DNA of 64,000 bases from Daphnia carinata. Taxonomy: Eukaryota > Arthropoda > Branchiopoda > Diplostraca > Daphniidae. The notes under the pieces are model-generated. The model was not told where the DNA came from and made no database searches. It worked only from the letters and a program-made list of their open reading frames with translations. Every line of letters starts with the position of its first letter. Positions within the stretch are counted from its first letter, which is position 1. The translations under genes and the position numbers were made by a program. Positions 18,737 through 32,550 of the stretch are shown here, in pieces. The stretch covers positions 2,580,679-2,644,678 of the forward strand of contig NC_081337.1 in NCBI RefSeq assembly GCF_022539665.2. Reading direction: 5' to 3'.

Positions 18737-21700
18737 TTAAATGTAATCGCTAACGAAAACCGTTTTGGATTGTTGTTGCTGCTGCTGCTTGTGCACTTGC
18801 TGCCGCTGAGGATAGTAGACATCACCGTTGTCCAGGTAGTGGGACGTGGGCGACTGGGTTAGAGCGGCTTTGAGCGCGGCGATGGACACGACGCTGCCCG
18901 TTTTGAGAGGTGCGCCCGATTGATGGCTACCGTTAACTTGGCCTGGCCACGACATTTCTCTCTGCTGGAACCGCTTGAGAACGGCCGCACGACTTCGATG
19001 ACTCGACTTTTTACGTAAATTAACCATTGGCGGTGGATGTTGTTGTTGTTGTTGTCGAAGCGGGGATCGCCGCGCTGGGCTTTCGTAGTTTGCCAGTTGA
19101 TTGGACAATTCAATAGCCGAGCACATCAATGACTGATTCGTCTCTTTGAAGGGAGACGATAACGAAGACTCTTGCGACGATGGCTCGTCCACGTAGAGAG
19201 AAAAGAGCGAATCACTGCGCATAGGTGCGTCAAATTGACTGATTCCGTCACTGCAATCCAGTCTGCCGCCAAGTTCGTCCTCTTGGCTTTGGCCGAGAAC
19301 GTCAATGTCGTTCATCGACAAAGAGGTCAGCAATTTGGAGCGTCGTAAACTGGACGACGAGCCTCCAAATGCCGTCTGTTCCTTTTGACCGATCTATTTG
19401 AAAATGAGATTATTTATTTGTCCTTTTTTTCAGGACGGAACCAACAAAAAGGGAAAAACAAAAATGATATTAACCTGAATGGTGACGCAAGTGACGATGC
19501 CGTGTTGGCTTTCGCTCGTGGCCGCCAGCACGGCATTTTCTACCGGGTCGTTTTTGTCGTGTTTACTGGCGCATTTGACGTCCAGGCCATTGCAGAGGAC
19601 GCGATAAGTGGCCGAACGGGCGACTCTCGAACGCGGTCTCAAATCCTCCAATCCGAAAACAACTTCAGGAGCGGCAGGGGCCGGTGAGGCGGCGTTCACT
19701 TGTGGCGTAATGAGCGTCTGACGCGACGTCCTTATATTGTGAAATTCGAAATCGTCACCGGCGCTTTCTGTCGCCGATCCTTCGTCTTCTTCCTCTTCCT
19801 CATCCATTTCCCGCATTTCGCGCAACTCGTCCAAGGCCGCGGGGCCTTCGACACTGTCGAGCGTGTGACACGAACTAAGGGTCTCGGACAAGGAGGCGTA
19901 AATCGGTTCGTGACTTTTGAATTTCGAGAGTGTGGTTATGGGTGCGTGATGAACGGGGGCATCGGCAATTTGTTCCTGCACGTCGGCGAAGGAAGGTGGA
20001 GCGCCAATCGACAATGGGTCGTTGTAGAACGGTTCCATCTGCTGCTGTTGCCTCGATGATGAGCTATTGCCATCGGCATTGCTTTGGCTTTTAAACGAGT
20101 CGATGGTCGACGTCATGGATAGGATCCTAGCGCGGCTCATAAATGTCATAAGGGGCGGCTTAATGGCTTCGGGATAAACGACTTGGGCAACGTGAGGCTG
20201 TTGAGCCGCCATTACAGCGTTCGATGAAGCAACACTAACTCCTCGTGGCTGAGCTGGGGTCGGTGGTCGTAGGCCGAAACGCCCATTCGCGACGGACGAC
20301 GATTGGCTGTTATTTACGTCGGTCGTAAGGAAAAGAAAATATGGGAAAGCCGTAAGTTAAAGCTACACAAATCTGGAATGCTGCGAAAATGAGATTATTG
20401 TTGTTTCAAGTGTCGAATGACGTACCTCGTTTGCCATCGCCCGATGAAGGATTCATCAAGTGAACGAAAAGCGAACCGTTAGTTAAAGGGAATTTGGCTT
20501 CAGTCGGTTCCTGTGAATAAATCTGGCTCATCCGGTAACGGGTGTCATCGTCTAGAATTTCGTTTTTTAAAAAAATTGGATGTTATTAAAGCGAATCAGA
20601 AATAGCTTGTTATCACGCTACGCCTATTCACGAAAAAAATAAACATTTTGTTTCTATTCTCTGCGTTTAATTTACCGATTTTCATGGGAGCGAGATTCTG
20701 TTCCAAGGTAGCCGACTCGGACGTCACGGGCGAGCGCTGGTGGTTGAGATGACGATGTCGGTCGCCGCCAATGCGTCGTGAAGCCGGTCTTAGCGAGTCG
20801 ACCATCCACGCGTAAAGGACTGGGTCGATAAAAACGAGGACGGCCATGAACAAGAGTCCGGAGAAGAGGGACAAGCCCAAGATGAGGGCAGAAAAAGGCC
20901 AACCGGCCGGTAGAATGTCGACGAAAAACGTGCCCAACGTCGTCAATACCTTCATAAACGAAATAAACAAACAAAGCACGACATGTTATTGTATTCATTT
21001 CTCCTTTCGCTAATGATCGTATAGATTTCCAATTTGTGTGTTGCGGCTATTAGGCGCAATTGACACGACGTAATTAAGCCCGCTCGCATCAAGTCTTATG
21101 ACTAGTACATGACTATACAAAGAGAGAAAGTGGTGCCAGAAATTTTTTTTTTTTTTTTTCCAATAGTCTCATTATTAGGCGATATTGAATCCTTGAAAAA
21201 AAAAATGGTTCAATCGTGTCTTTTAGCATAGCTCTCTCTTTTTTGTGTCGTTCCATCTCATTCAATATGTATAGATCTTCGTTACGCATTTTTTCTCTCT
21301 CCTTCTACGAATTGTTGGCAGAGAAACGTAAAATACCTCCACCCCCCTCTAAAAAAAAAAAAAAAAAAATATCGATCGATGGAGCGTTGCGTGTGCACGG
21401 TCGTTTCATGGCCGTGCACGTCTGTTCAAAGCGTCTGTTAAAGCTGTATTATTAGGAAACATGTTGACTTGGCGCACATGGGCTTTTCTTTCAGCCTCAC
21501 GCGTGTACACGTACGAGCGTGGGCAGAAAGGAATAATAATAAAAAAAAAGGGGCCGGATCACAAGAAAGTAGAAAATGTGCACTACATAATGTCCGCCCC
21601 GACAACTTCTCCCTGGGTGCTTTGTCGGCAACAACGTGAACGACCAGAAAAAGAGAGGATAGCGATACAGGCACCTCCCTCATTATGCCAGTCGGCCAAA

Positions 21701-24700
21701 AGGAAGAAAAACGAGAGCTGGATTCAAGATACACTTTCGCCCTACTCCCTTACCGCCCGTTTATATACGTTATGCATTACAAATCGAAAAATGTTTCAAT
21801 CAACCAGCCTCGTGATATATTTTCTACTTTTCTGGATAGCACCGGGTATCCCTTCCGAAAAGAGAAATGCAAAAAAAAAAGAGGGGACGTTTCAGCCATA
21901 TAAGATCATAGCTAATGTGACAGCCAAGACCATATATACATCGACTATCAACGGCATTCGAATGATTATTGGCTGCATTTCTTTTTTTTTTTAAATTGTT
22001 TTTTCACTTTCAAAATTCGTGGTGAAGGCCATCATCCAACATTATCCTTTAAATGAATGGTTCGCTGTAAGCCAGATCGATGGCAGGCTCATAAATATGA
22101 AAGCAAAAGATGTAAATCAAATTGTTTGTGCGGTTGAATAATAAATAAATAAATTAGAGAAGACAGGAATGTCGCGTTTTTTTTTTTCTCTTTAAAAAAC
22201 AATATAAACTTTGACGTCTATAAGGAAAAGAAGAAGCCGCAATAATGCAAATGTGTGCTCGGGTTACCGCACTCTTCCGTTATCCGAGCCTCCCTTTTTC
22301 TCTCTTTACCCAAGGGCCATTTCTAACATGCCCTTATCTATCCACTAAAATATACAACTTCATATTCTTGATCATTCCTCCTCTTTCAAGTTCCATCTCA
22401 TCTTCTTTTTTTTTTCTCTTTGAACTCCGTTTTTTTTTAGGTCTAAGGAAAAAAGAAGTTGGGATGACAAGCGGAATAGTGAAAAGACGCCACCACACTG
22501 ATGGTACAAAGGCGCAAAAAATCAAAGGGTTTTGCCGGCGCAACACACGGACTTTCGGGGCAGGGCCCCATAAACAAAAGGTTAAAATAGAAAAAAAAAA
22601 AAAAAAAAGGAACTCCGTATTTACTGGACAAGGTTGTAACGAAACAAACATCCAACACTAGCACACCTCCAGCTTCTCTACTCCGCCTTTAGACACGTAG
22701 TACGTTTTCGTTCATTTTAGGTCCAAAGTTAGTGTGTATGCCGCCTGGTGTGTTGGGCCCGTTAGCACAACTGCAGTGACGCGATTTATGACAAGCAGCG
22801 AAATGAAAAGAAAAAAAAGGAGTTGGCTGGAATGTTTGTTGTTGAACAGGCAAAGGCGGAAGGGCAGAAGATAAACGGCCAACGGGTCAAGGAGTTTGGT
22901 GTTGCCGGCAACTGGCTGAATTATACCGTTACGTGATGACGAGGTTACTATTCGATTGGCTGCCAGCAGTCGGCAATGGCTTCTTCCTTTTTGATTTCTC
23001 GTTTCCATCAACATTTCATGCGTTGCTTGTTCTCATTTCCCCCCCATCGTCTGGTTTAGATTCTGTCAAATGTTGTTCGTACACATGTAGAGAGAGGGGC
23101 CCGTCCTACATCTCTAGTAACCCACATCCACGTCAATCACGATCCTCTGAAAGCCCGTTCGGTCTACAAAAGAGTTGTACGGTTACATGTAAACTATAGG
23201 CATTAGAGGATGAACCCGTTGTTGTTTTTCTGATTACAATAACGAGCTCATCGACTGCTGGGAATTGCGCACCAATTATTCTCGTGAACTCAATTGTACG
23301 GCTCGTTTTCACATTAAATCATGTTAGCTCTTTCCTTTGCCCTAGAATAAACGTTTGTATATCAAGTCATTGCTGACGTATCAAAACGAGCATCGCCTAA
23401 CTTTTGTGGCTTTGATTTTTTTTTTTTTGAATTTATTTCGACTATCACGGCGGGATTCCCCTGACTGAGGTTCACGTTCTATGCTGATGACCTTCTATAA
23501 ATAAAAAAAAGGCGTTGCGGTCGACGATTCAAATGAAATTGCGTGATTATTTTTAATGCGTTTCCCCCAACTGCAGTGAATTTCGGTAAAAAAGAGAGGA
23601 AACGATCATCAAGTCAACATGTTGCCTTCACGACAGAAAAAAAAATGGATTGAATAAAAAGGCGATTTTAAAAAAATGATAAACCGTATAGGAGCCAAAA
23701 ATCTGAAGAGTTATTTGCATTTTTTACGTTCGGTTTTGCTGTAGGCCTTTTCTTCATCCCCTTCAAAGGGAAAAAAACACTTCGGCAAACGGTAATTTCA
23801 TTTTTATGTCTATCTGTCGATCGTGCGTGATGTGGTTGGGTGTTGACGACGGAACAATTATCGAGCGTGACAAGCTATCAGCCGAACACGGCGCCAACAG
23901 TCCGTGAATAAAAAAGGGTTCCTTATAGATAGAAGCATATGGAAGCGTGACTGGCGGGGGGGACGACTATTTGATGGCGATTTGAATATGACGGCAACGA
24001 TGAGCACATTTCTTTTTAAAAAAATTCATTTCAGGCTTTAAAAGAATTCAGGTAAATGAATTCTTTGTAGTCGCTACAAACAAAAACAAATTCCCGTCTT
24101 TTTTAGTGCATCGTGGAAAGGCAAATGAAAAAATGCCTTATCGGGATTGGCTGTTCTTCTTCTACTTTAAATTTCGTGTCCCCGATTTTTTGACACGAAG
24201 GCATGTGTTGCTGACTGGCCAATAAACGTGATTTCAAACGCGGAAACGCGCGCAGGGTCATTCCAAAAAGAAAAAAAGGCCAGACCCGTTTTTCTTCTCT
24301 TTCACGTCAGCTGCGGGTCAACTGCTAACGACAAGATCTCGTTTGATTCGCTCGCAATCGTCAACGCTCCGATGAAAAAGAAGAAAAGGTGGGATCGTCT
24401 CAATCGAACGTGACTTTGAAGACATTTCGAAACGAACGAAGAGCTTCTCTTTGGTGAGAAGATAACCAATGTCGCTTGTAAAATAAAAGAGAGCCGATAG
24501 AAATATGAAAAGATGATGGGTTTGTGTTGTTGCTACCGCTGTTATTAGATGCCCATCGGCGACGAAGGTGGTGGAATGAAAAGAGAAAGTGGTCGCCTCT
24601 CTGGGGCCAATGCGCCTTTGCCCGCGTCCATCCATTACGATCACGATGGCCGCTCAAATTTACGATGTACTCTCTCTCTCTCTCTCTTTCTATAGTCTAA

Positions 24701-27700
24701 CGTACCGACAACTGTGGTTTATCGTTTTTCACGATGTTGTTAAATAGGATAAGACCTTGCTGCTGGTTGCTGTCGTTTGCAAATCGTTGGCTTTCTTCTT
24801 TTTCTTGTTTGATATGTTTGGTGTGCGTGTGTCGGACGTGCCCTACAACTCGTCGGCGGATTATTTTGACCACCTCGGGAGGTTGAAGCGAGAGATGACT
24901 TTCACTGCAAGCTATATCATAGCGAAAACAGCTGCCATCATGACGAAAGGTATGCACATATTCAAAATGGTCGAATGCCAGTTGCGTGATCATCAAAAAA
25001 CGACCAAGAAAAAAGATGAGTGTGCAACACAAAAGGACGACGCCCCATTCGGGATTTTTCGAAAAAAAAAATGAATAACTGAAAGATGAGAAAGGCACGA
25101 TAACGTACAGATAGGAGGAGGCATTCTTCATAGAGCTAAAATAACTCTCAACGTGAAATGATAATAACCGGCGAGACGAGGAAGACGATTGGTAACTGGT
25201 TGAAAGGCTGTCTTCTTTTTGTTTCTCATGCAAACTCTTTTTTGTTTTTAGACAAGGAGGCGATACTGTGAAACCAATTTTTTCAATCGAAATCGTCAAC
25301 TAGAAAAAGGAGGGGGATGCGGTCGATGGCACCACCGGAATGTGAGAAATATAAAATGTAATGGCAATAAGAACGGCAAATGAGTATCGGATGTCGTAGA
25401 GAAACGAACCTCAAGGGCTTGCTCTTACTTCCGTTTCTTCTTTCTACTTTTATTATTGGCGTCATTGGCGTCGTCGTGCCTTGGGCTGTGCGAACGCGAT
25501 ATATGTCGCCAGTTGTATTCCACTCGGCTGCGCGAAAAAGAAAGAAAACTTTCACCCCATTCGTTTTTTTTTTTAACGCACGCAGCTTCATCTCGTTATT
25601 ACAATTTGAAAACTGATTTCGCTTGGCTTTCCCTTCTTGTTTCCATTTACGAGAATTAATTATGGCAATGCTTGTTTCCATTTTTTGTCTGTCAACACTT
25701 TTCCTTTTTCGAACGCAATGCGCGTGCAAAACAATTTCAAACTTGTCAATGTTTATCAAGAGAAAATCAGTTGAAAACACACGTACAACGTTGGAAAACA
25801 TTAAATGGCCACCGCTATATGAAAACTGTTGAAATGTGACGGGCCGGATAAAAAAAAAGAAATCTGCGATTACCTTATTAGATTTGACTGTCGCCCGAAA
25901 TGCAAGAAACATTTTCTCCCTTTGCCCATTTATTTTGTTGTTTGCTCGTTTTTTTTTTTTTTTTTTAGAACTTACTTGTCGCACATAGTTTTCCCTGTTT
26001 TTTTTTTCGTTGCATTTATTTCCGACTTTCTACTTTTTTTTTTCTACGTAGAGTTCTCCTTAAAAAAACACGGCCAGTTGTTTAATGAGTCGAAAAAGGG
26101 ACCTCTTTTCTATGGTCCGATTTCAACTGGTTTTCATTGGATTCCCTTGGTTTATTTCGGCTTAGATACAGAGATTATCACCGTGATATTTTTCATCCGT
26201 ATTTCAACGTCCCGAATCTCCCCCCCTCTGCCCGTAGCTCAGTGGACTGGATAAACGAGAAATTTGGGATCGCAGCAACGGGTAGGACAGTCTAAGCGAT
26301 GGCACTGATAACAAATAAGCACATATCCCTCGAAAAAAAAAAAAAGAAAGAAGTTTTCAGCAAGAAAAATTAAAACTTGTTTGCTTTAAAAGTCGCACGA
26401 GGAATTTATTCCGTTTTTGGTTGATGAGGATCACGTTCCTCTGTAACCGTTTCCTTTTTTTTTTTTTAATGAGAATGAAAAACGATGCAGGAAAAAAAAG
26501 CTGTTGCTTCGTACGTTCTATTTTTCTAAAGTTATGGGGTCCGGTGGTTCTAATCATCTCTTCCTCCAAGAGTCAGAAGCAGCAACGAAACGAAATTGAC
26601 CAATTCAAGAGGGGAAGGCCAGCCAAAAAAAAAAAGGTATCAGTAAAAACTAATAATAAAAAAAAAGGCCAGGGAAGACATTGAAGGCGTAATCTGGATA
26701 AGACTTGAGAGGGACTTAAGAACCCATATTTTGTCGAGTCCCGCTTCCCTGCTGTTCCCTATTTCTACATCAAAGACCTAAAAAAAAAAAAAAAATGGAG
26801 AAGAAAAGGGGCACCCATTATGGCGACGTCGTCCCTATTAGAAGAGCCAAGGTCGTTGGTGGTGTTCCAGTGAGGATACGCCGTTGGGATGATGGGATGG
26901 ATCATGGAACGCGCACGGCCGCACGAGAAGGGGGGAGATAAAAAGGCAAGAAACCCAACAAAAGTCAGAAGACTTATCCAAACCCGTCGAGGGGGGAGAA
27001 AAGAAATAAAAAAGGAAAAAGAAAGAAAACTAGTTCTTAGGTGTGTTGTCCAGTCGAGATATATCAAAGAGATAAGAGAAAACAAAAAGAAAAGAGCTCT
27101 GACCTGTGGGGGCCCAAAAACTAACCGGGGTCTGTTGCTCCGCAAGCTACGCAGGGTTAATAGTCCCATCTGGTAAAAAGCGTGACCCCACCGTTTGTAC
27201 ATGTGTGTGCACAAACGTTCAAAACACCCTCCCCCCTCCTCACACACAAACAGATTATCAATAATATTTCATATAGAGACGTCATTCTATACACGTTGGT
27301 AGGGGCGATAAGAGCAAGGCATGGGCATATACAAGTTTTCTCCAAACATTTGTCTTCGCCTTTTTCTACGCAAATGCAATCACCTGGACGCTCTACTCAT
27401 CTCCAGCTGCTGTTCGTGTTCAAGTGTTGGACACGCGCAAAATAATACAAAGATAAGCGAGAAAAAGAAGTGAAAAATGAAGAGTAAGGTTTCGTTGAAT
27501 ACAAAGATTTTTTTGTTGACGTAGCCACACACACAAAAAATACCCGACATATTTTTTTTTTTTGCCTCCCCTCTTCTCGATTTCCTTTCGAATCCGTTTT
27601 TTTCTTCCATCGCTTTCTTATTCTACTTCAAATTTTTTTTTTCCTTCTTTCCCCTCAACCGTTTGCGCATGAAACCCAGGAAAAGATGATTACAGATATA

Positions 27701-30700
27701 AAAGAGAACATGTGTAACGTACACAACATCCGCGTTTTCTACAGGATCCATTTTTTTCCCCCTCCGTCGCGGTGCACGAACAACCCCCCCAAACAAACAA
27801 AAAAAAAACTAGAGAAAGCGAATGTAAGAGGGTATCATGTTCGAAGAAAAAAGAAAACGTGTGCTGGTCGATTTTTTTTTTTGTGCGACGCACTTCCTTT
27901 GCCGACGTGTCCAACATCCAAAGAAGAAGAAACGATCCGATTGGTGTTGACAATGAGGCTCTTGACTATGAAGCGGGTACGTGGTTTATCAAGCAAAAAG
28001 AGGATGGCCAAGAGGGACGCAAACAAAAACAAAACGAACTGTGTGTTTTTTTATTTTTAGATTGGGAGAGAGTTGACGAACTAGTGAGAATTGACTCGTT
28101 CACGAAGCGGGAAAAAAGCGGACGGGGAATTTGTCAGCCGAATGACCCGTGATGTGCTATATATCTGGCGAATAATTTAGACTAGTAGCGGTAAGAGAGA
28201 GAAAAGGAGTCCAAAGCGACTTGGTTCTCATTTTCCGGGAAGATGGCCGTCGTCGGAATGGCGACACGCAAATGAATCATAAAAAAATGGGATTTCATGT
28301 TTACACAAAACAAAAAAGAAGGTGGAGCTACGAATAAGAGAGACCGGCTTTTTGATCTTCGGCTGCCGCAAAAGCCAGAAATGTACGGAATGAAGGAAAT
28401 GAATAATCCAACAATGGACTGTGAGACTTGCCGATGAATGCGAAAGGCCAAAAAAGACACCTGATCGTCTGCTGCTTTATCACAAATTCAAACAACAAAC
28501 CCTCCCCCCCCAAACAAAAAACAACACAAAAGCCACGAAGAGAATAGAGAAAAAAATCTGTTGGAAATTAAAAACGACCAAAACAGAAAAGAAAAAAAAA
28601 AAAACATGTTGGGCTAGCGTCTTTTGTTTCACTGTTGGCCCGCTGCGTGCGTGTCGACGCCGTCGTGCCGCATAATTGTGCGTTGCCTGTTTCATTTGAC
28701 TGGCGGCAAAAGTCGAATTGCTTTCAGCTAAAATAAGAGTTTTGATCGCCACAGGGCTGACTTTTCAGCCACTGGCCCAACGCGTCCATTTCTCTCCCCT
28801 TTTGGCCATCACATCATTAGTTTAGCAGCTCTCGGACTAACAAAGAGCAATAAACCATTTTCTTTTTTTTTTTCTTTTTTTTTTCTTGTCGTTGGCTTCT
28901 TGCTTTTCTGATGGACTTTTTGTTTTGGCCATGGACGTCTACCCGTCGATCGAGTTTGCTGACCAGCCAATGCGGTTGCCTTTGTTTTGTTTTTTTTTTC
29001 TTGTCGTTTCTTTGGTTTCTATATACAAGCAACTGATTGTCCAGTCAAGGAAGGTTGTGGCTATGTGCCAGTCATTTCAATTTTTTTTTCCTTTCCGATG
29101 CGGCTACAGAGTCACCTTTTTTTTTTCCCTTGCCCGGCGGACTACGCCTCGAGTAAGACGTCCTCGCTAGTGTATAGAGAAAGAGACATGGCGCAGAGGG
29201 GAAATGGTGGCACAGTCGTGGAACCTCGTTAGATACTCGTTCACTGTGACGTGCCCAGCACACATGAGCCGTTCAAAAATGGCGCTACGTATTTGTTGGC
29301 ATGATTAGACGGCGTGAAAAAAAAAGGGGGGGTTTGATTGCTAGACCCTCTCATTTCACTATAAATTACTACAACTCGCTCTCAATCTCTTTTTCGTATG
29401 GCCAAAAGAAATGTGACGCTTCACGGCTCAGCGTGAGTATTTTTCTTTACTCAATTGTTACAATTGCACGAAAGAAAGAAAAAATGTCCCTTTAATAATA
29501 ACCCTACATGTCCGTCGGTCCGCATTTTCTTTTTTTTTGGGTGGAAAATGGCCTTCGAGCGAAGGGCCCAACGTCGTCTATTACGGGGCAAAGTCGGTAC
29601 GAGTAGGTTATTATTTTCGATGTACGCCAGTCGATTTTGAAGGGAGAGTGGGAGGTTCCGAGTCGTCAATCGTCTTACGGGATTTCGGGAGGTTATTCAG
29701 TTCCGCGTTACTTGCTGTCTGAATGATGCTACTCGAAAAAAATACCGTTTTTATTTCTTCTTTGTTTGATATTTTGAAAAAAAAGTAGATCATCGTGTCC
29801 ATCTGATTCGGATGGTGGAATATGGCCGAGATAGAAACAATAAAAGGGCGAGTGTATAAAAACAGCCAAATAACTTCACGACAAATAAAATTTTTCAAAA
29901 AAAAAAAAGGGAACTCTATAAGCGAGAAACGACCGTTTGAATTCCAGGCGTTTGACTTAATGACCGTGAGCTTGAATGTCATCGCGCAAACACACTGAAA
30001 AAAAAAAGAGGGGGAGGGCTATTTTTATTTCTTTCCCTTCACTGCCAGTCACGCACGATGAATTTGTCCATTTTCAAATGTAAGAAAAAAAAAAAGTGTT
30101 GGCCCCAAAGTACAACTGCCGTTCTCCCAACAATTTTTCTCTCTTGTTTAAATTTCATTTTGAAATGGTTCGTTTTCTTGTTGTCATTGCATCACGCTGA
30201 GCGTGCGGTTCTTTTTGGCACCATTGGACAAATTCATCAACGACTCATTGCTCATTTCGTTGCATCATCGACGAAACAAAAAATGAAGTAAAAAATAAAA
30301 AACGGGTGGATGAAGCCGGGGCCAAACCCATTTAGGAAAATCAAATGAAAGAGTGAAAAGTCAATCCATCTCTTTTGTTGTTTAAATACGCAAACTTTCT
30401 CGCAGAGTGTGTGGGCCACACTTGGCAATGTTTCTTTGATCTTTGAAATGAGTTTTTCAACAACAAAGGAATGGAATTCAAATGAGAAGATGCATGAAAA
30501 TGAATTCATCATCACATGCAAAACGCACGAATGCGTTGCATAAGCAACTCTAGAGTGCCTTGGCTTATTTCATTACGGCTATTTGTCGCAGTGCGTTAGA
30601 ACGCGTGACGCTTGGATGAGCACACAGAGTCTCGCCTTCAACAATTTCAACACCTGCCACATTCTCCGTTTGCTACAGTTTGAGGTCTCTATACGTTCGC

Positions 30701-32550
30701 TCAATTCTACGCGCAGGTGTTTTCAAGATTAAACAACAACCACTGGCCATTTCGAATCTGCCGCCAAGCGTGACCCCCCATACACACCTTGACCGCACAA
30801 AGACCATACACGCACAAGCTGTTGTACCGCTAGTTGCGCAAGTGTCGAACGACTAAAACATTGCCATCCACGATAGGCTACTTTAGAGCGAAATGCGGTC
30901 AAATCGATCACAAGTTCCAGTATTAAAAACCCCTTTGCCGTTAAAAAAAATAAAGACGATGACCAGATGGAATTTGAAAACAAAAAAAACTCTTGAAAAA
31001 TGTTCAACCGTTTTAGAGAATGAGAATGGATGTCGATCCATCCGAGTGTGAAGAGCGGAAGCAATATAGGGGGGATAGCAAAATGCGACCGAGCACACGC
31101 GCCATGAGGTCTTTATCAATAGGCTATTCAATTTTTTTTTCTTCGTTCGACATCTAAAAATGAATATCAATGAATAGCTAATCGGTTTTCCAGTGGCTTA
31201 TTATAATGAGACGGATATGCATAAATAGAAAGAAGAAAAAAAAATTGAAAGGGAACTCACCAGCAATGGGAGATGATGGGTTAGGTACGCCACGATGAGC
31301 ACAGCTGCCACCGTAGAGTGTCTTTGTCTGTTCCAGCTACCGCCGCCGCAGCAGCCTCCGCCAACAGTTGCAGCGCAGAAATCGGCCGTGCCCGTTTTGT
31401 GATGATCGGCCAACATTCCCCCGCTCTCGTGATGATGTAGAAGATTCATAAAGTTTTTGTCCGTCGATCCGAACATGAAATTCGGATGACTGGAACGCGT
31501 CAGTTGCGGAGTGGGTGACACTTTGGCCGTCCCGTGCTGCTGGCCACTGAGACAAGCCACCGGCCCGGGAGTGTACCGTGGAGGTGGAGGAGCTGGAAGC
31601 GTCGGCAGAGCAGACGACGATGAGGACGTCGTCGTCGGAAGTGGAAGCGTAGCAGACGATCCATCGGACGCATTGCCCAACGTGCGCATATCCGAACCCG
31701 AACCGCCGGCCAGTCCTAGCCGTCCGGAGAATCCATTTGAGCATCGAATCATAATCCTGGTAACGAAGACGATGGCTCCAGCGGTGAGCGTCGTTAAGAA
31801 GAGGACGCCGTGCAAGCAGAGCCAAAAGAGCGCAAACCGCGAATCGAAGGTATACGGCAAAAATGAGCAATAATTCGCTTCCATGGCCATGACGGCGGCC
31901 TCGGCAATAACAGCAGAGTCGGTCATAGTGTCGTTATGGAATGCGGGCGGTAATGTCGTCGCTGTTACGGTCGTCGTTGGTAACGGTCGTGGAGTCGCTA
32001 AAAAAGATAACGACGATGCGGAGGATGAGGCGCCGATTCCGCTGGTACTAGCGAACAAAGTGGCGACTCCGACGAGTAAACTGACGACGGCCAAAACGAC
32101 GACATGGTAGCGGATTTGGGTGCGCCTGACGCTGACTCGGTACTTGTAGGGCCAGCGGATGGTCATGGCCCGATCGACGGCCATGGAAGTTAAAGTGGCG
32201 GCGTGTAGGGTGTGGGCGGCTGCCCAGAAGGAGATGAGGGCGGCGCAGAGGGGCGTCCGGTGATGAAGCAGTTCCAGAGCTACAAATGGACTAGTACTTT
32301 CACCTTCCACCAGTCTGGGCGTACCGCGGCCAGATAGGAGACCGGCCGTTTCAGCCAGGGCGGTGGCGCTCAGGCCCAAGGTCACCAACGTGCAACACAG
32401 CTGGCCGACCAACAAGGAGACGATGAGGACGTCCAGCGGGTGCCAGGCGGCCCTCCTCGAATGCAAGAGACGGAGCAGGGCGATTTCGGGCACCAACGTC
32501 AACGGGGCGGCCAACGTCAAGCCCAGCCAGACGGCCGTCGATCCGTCCAT
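18737..32550 (-). CDS. Class A GPCR with TM7 on a distant exon and a very long cytoplasmic tail
   Basis: Exons 31261-32550, 20676-20949, 20426-20551, 19475-20253 and 18737-19393 splice in phase (0, 1, 1, 0) to 1,041 residues. The first exon encodes an extracellular N-terminus of only a few residues and TM1-TM6. Cys102 and Cys228 are placed for the usual disulfide. The DRY motif is DRA in AVDRAMTIRWPYKYR. The third intracellular loop is long and rich in Ser, Pro and Gly. TM6 ends YLTHHLPLL and the next exon continues VLTTLGTFFVDILPAGW, then TM7 with IDPVLYAW in place of NPxxY. About 530 residues of tail follow, with poly-Gln and acidic tracts. DPxxY in TM7 is typical of prostanoid receptors, so a relative of the insect prostaglandin-receptor-like GPCRs is possible, but this is inference. 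The start of exon 19475-20253 is the least certain boundary; the acceptor was chosen because it alone keeps phase. Confidence 0.75.
20950..31260 (-). other. 10.3-kb GPCR intron between TM6 and TM7
   Basis: Donor CTG|GTGAGT at 31260 and acceptor ending AAG at 20950. The interior is AT-rich with many A/T homopolymers and short open frames that show no known domain. Apart from a tRNA-like fragment at 26231-26282, I see no gene or intact mobile element. Its size, about 150 times a typical intron here, suggests regulatory content. Confidence 0.6.
26231..26282 (+). other. tRNA-like fragment
   Basis: CCCGTAGCTCAGTGGACTGG resembles the 5' half of a tRNA-Arg with its A-box, and a distant ACGGG could close the acceptor stem. 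The span is only 52 nt, and no anticodon or T-arm is present, so it is not a functional tRNA. Confidence 0.25.

Noticed and set aside
30729-31170. Open frames just downstream of the GPCR TM1-TM6 exon as a possible TM7
   Set aside because: No hydrophobic segment with a DPxxY or NPxxY motif. The exon at 20676-20949 supplies TM7 in the right phase.
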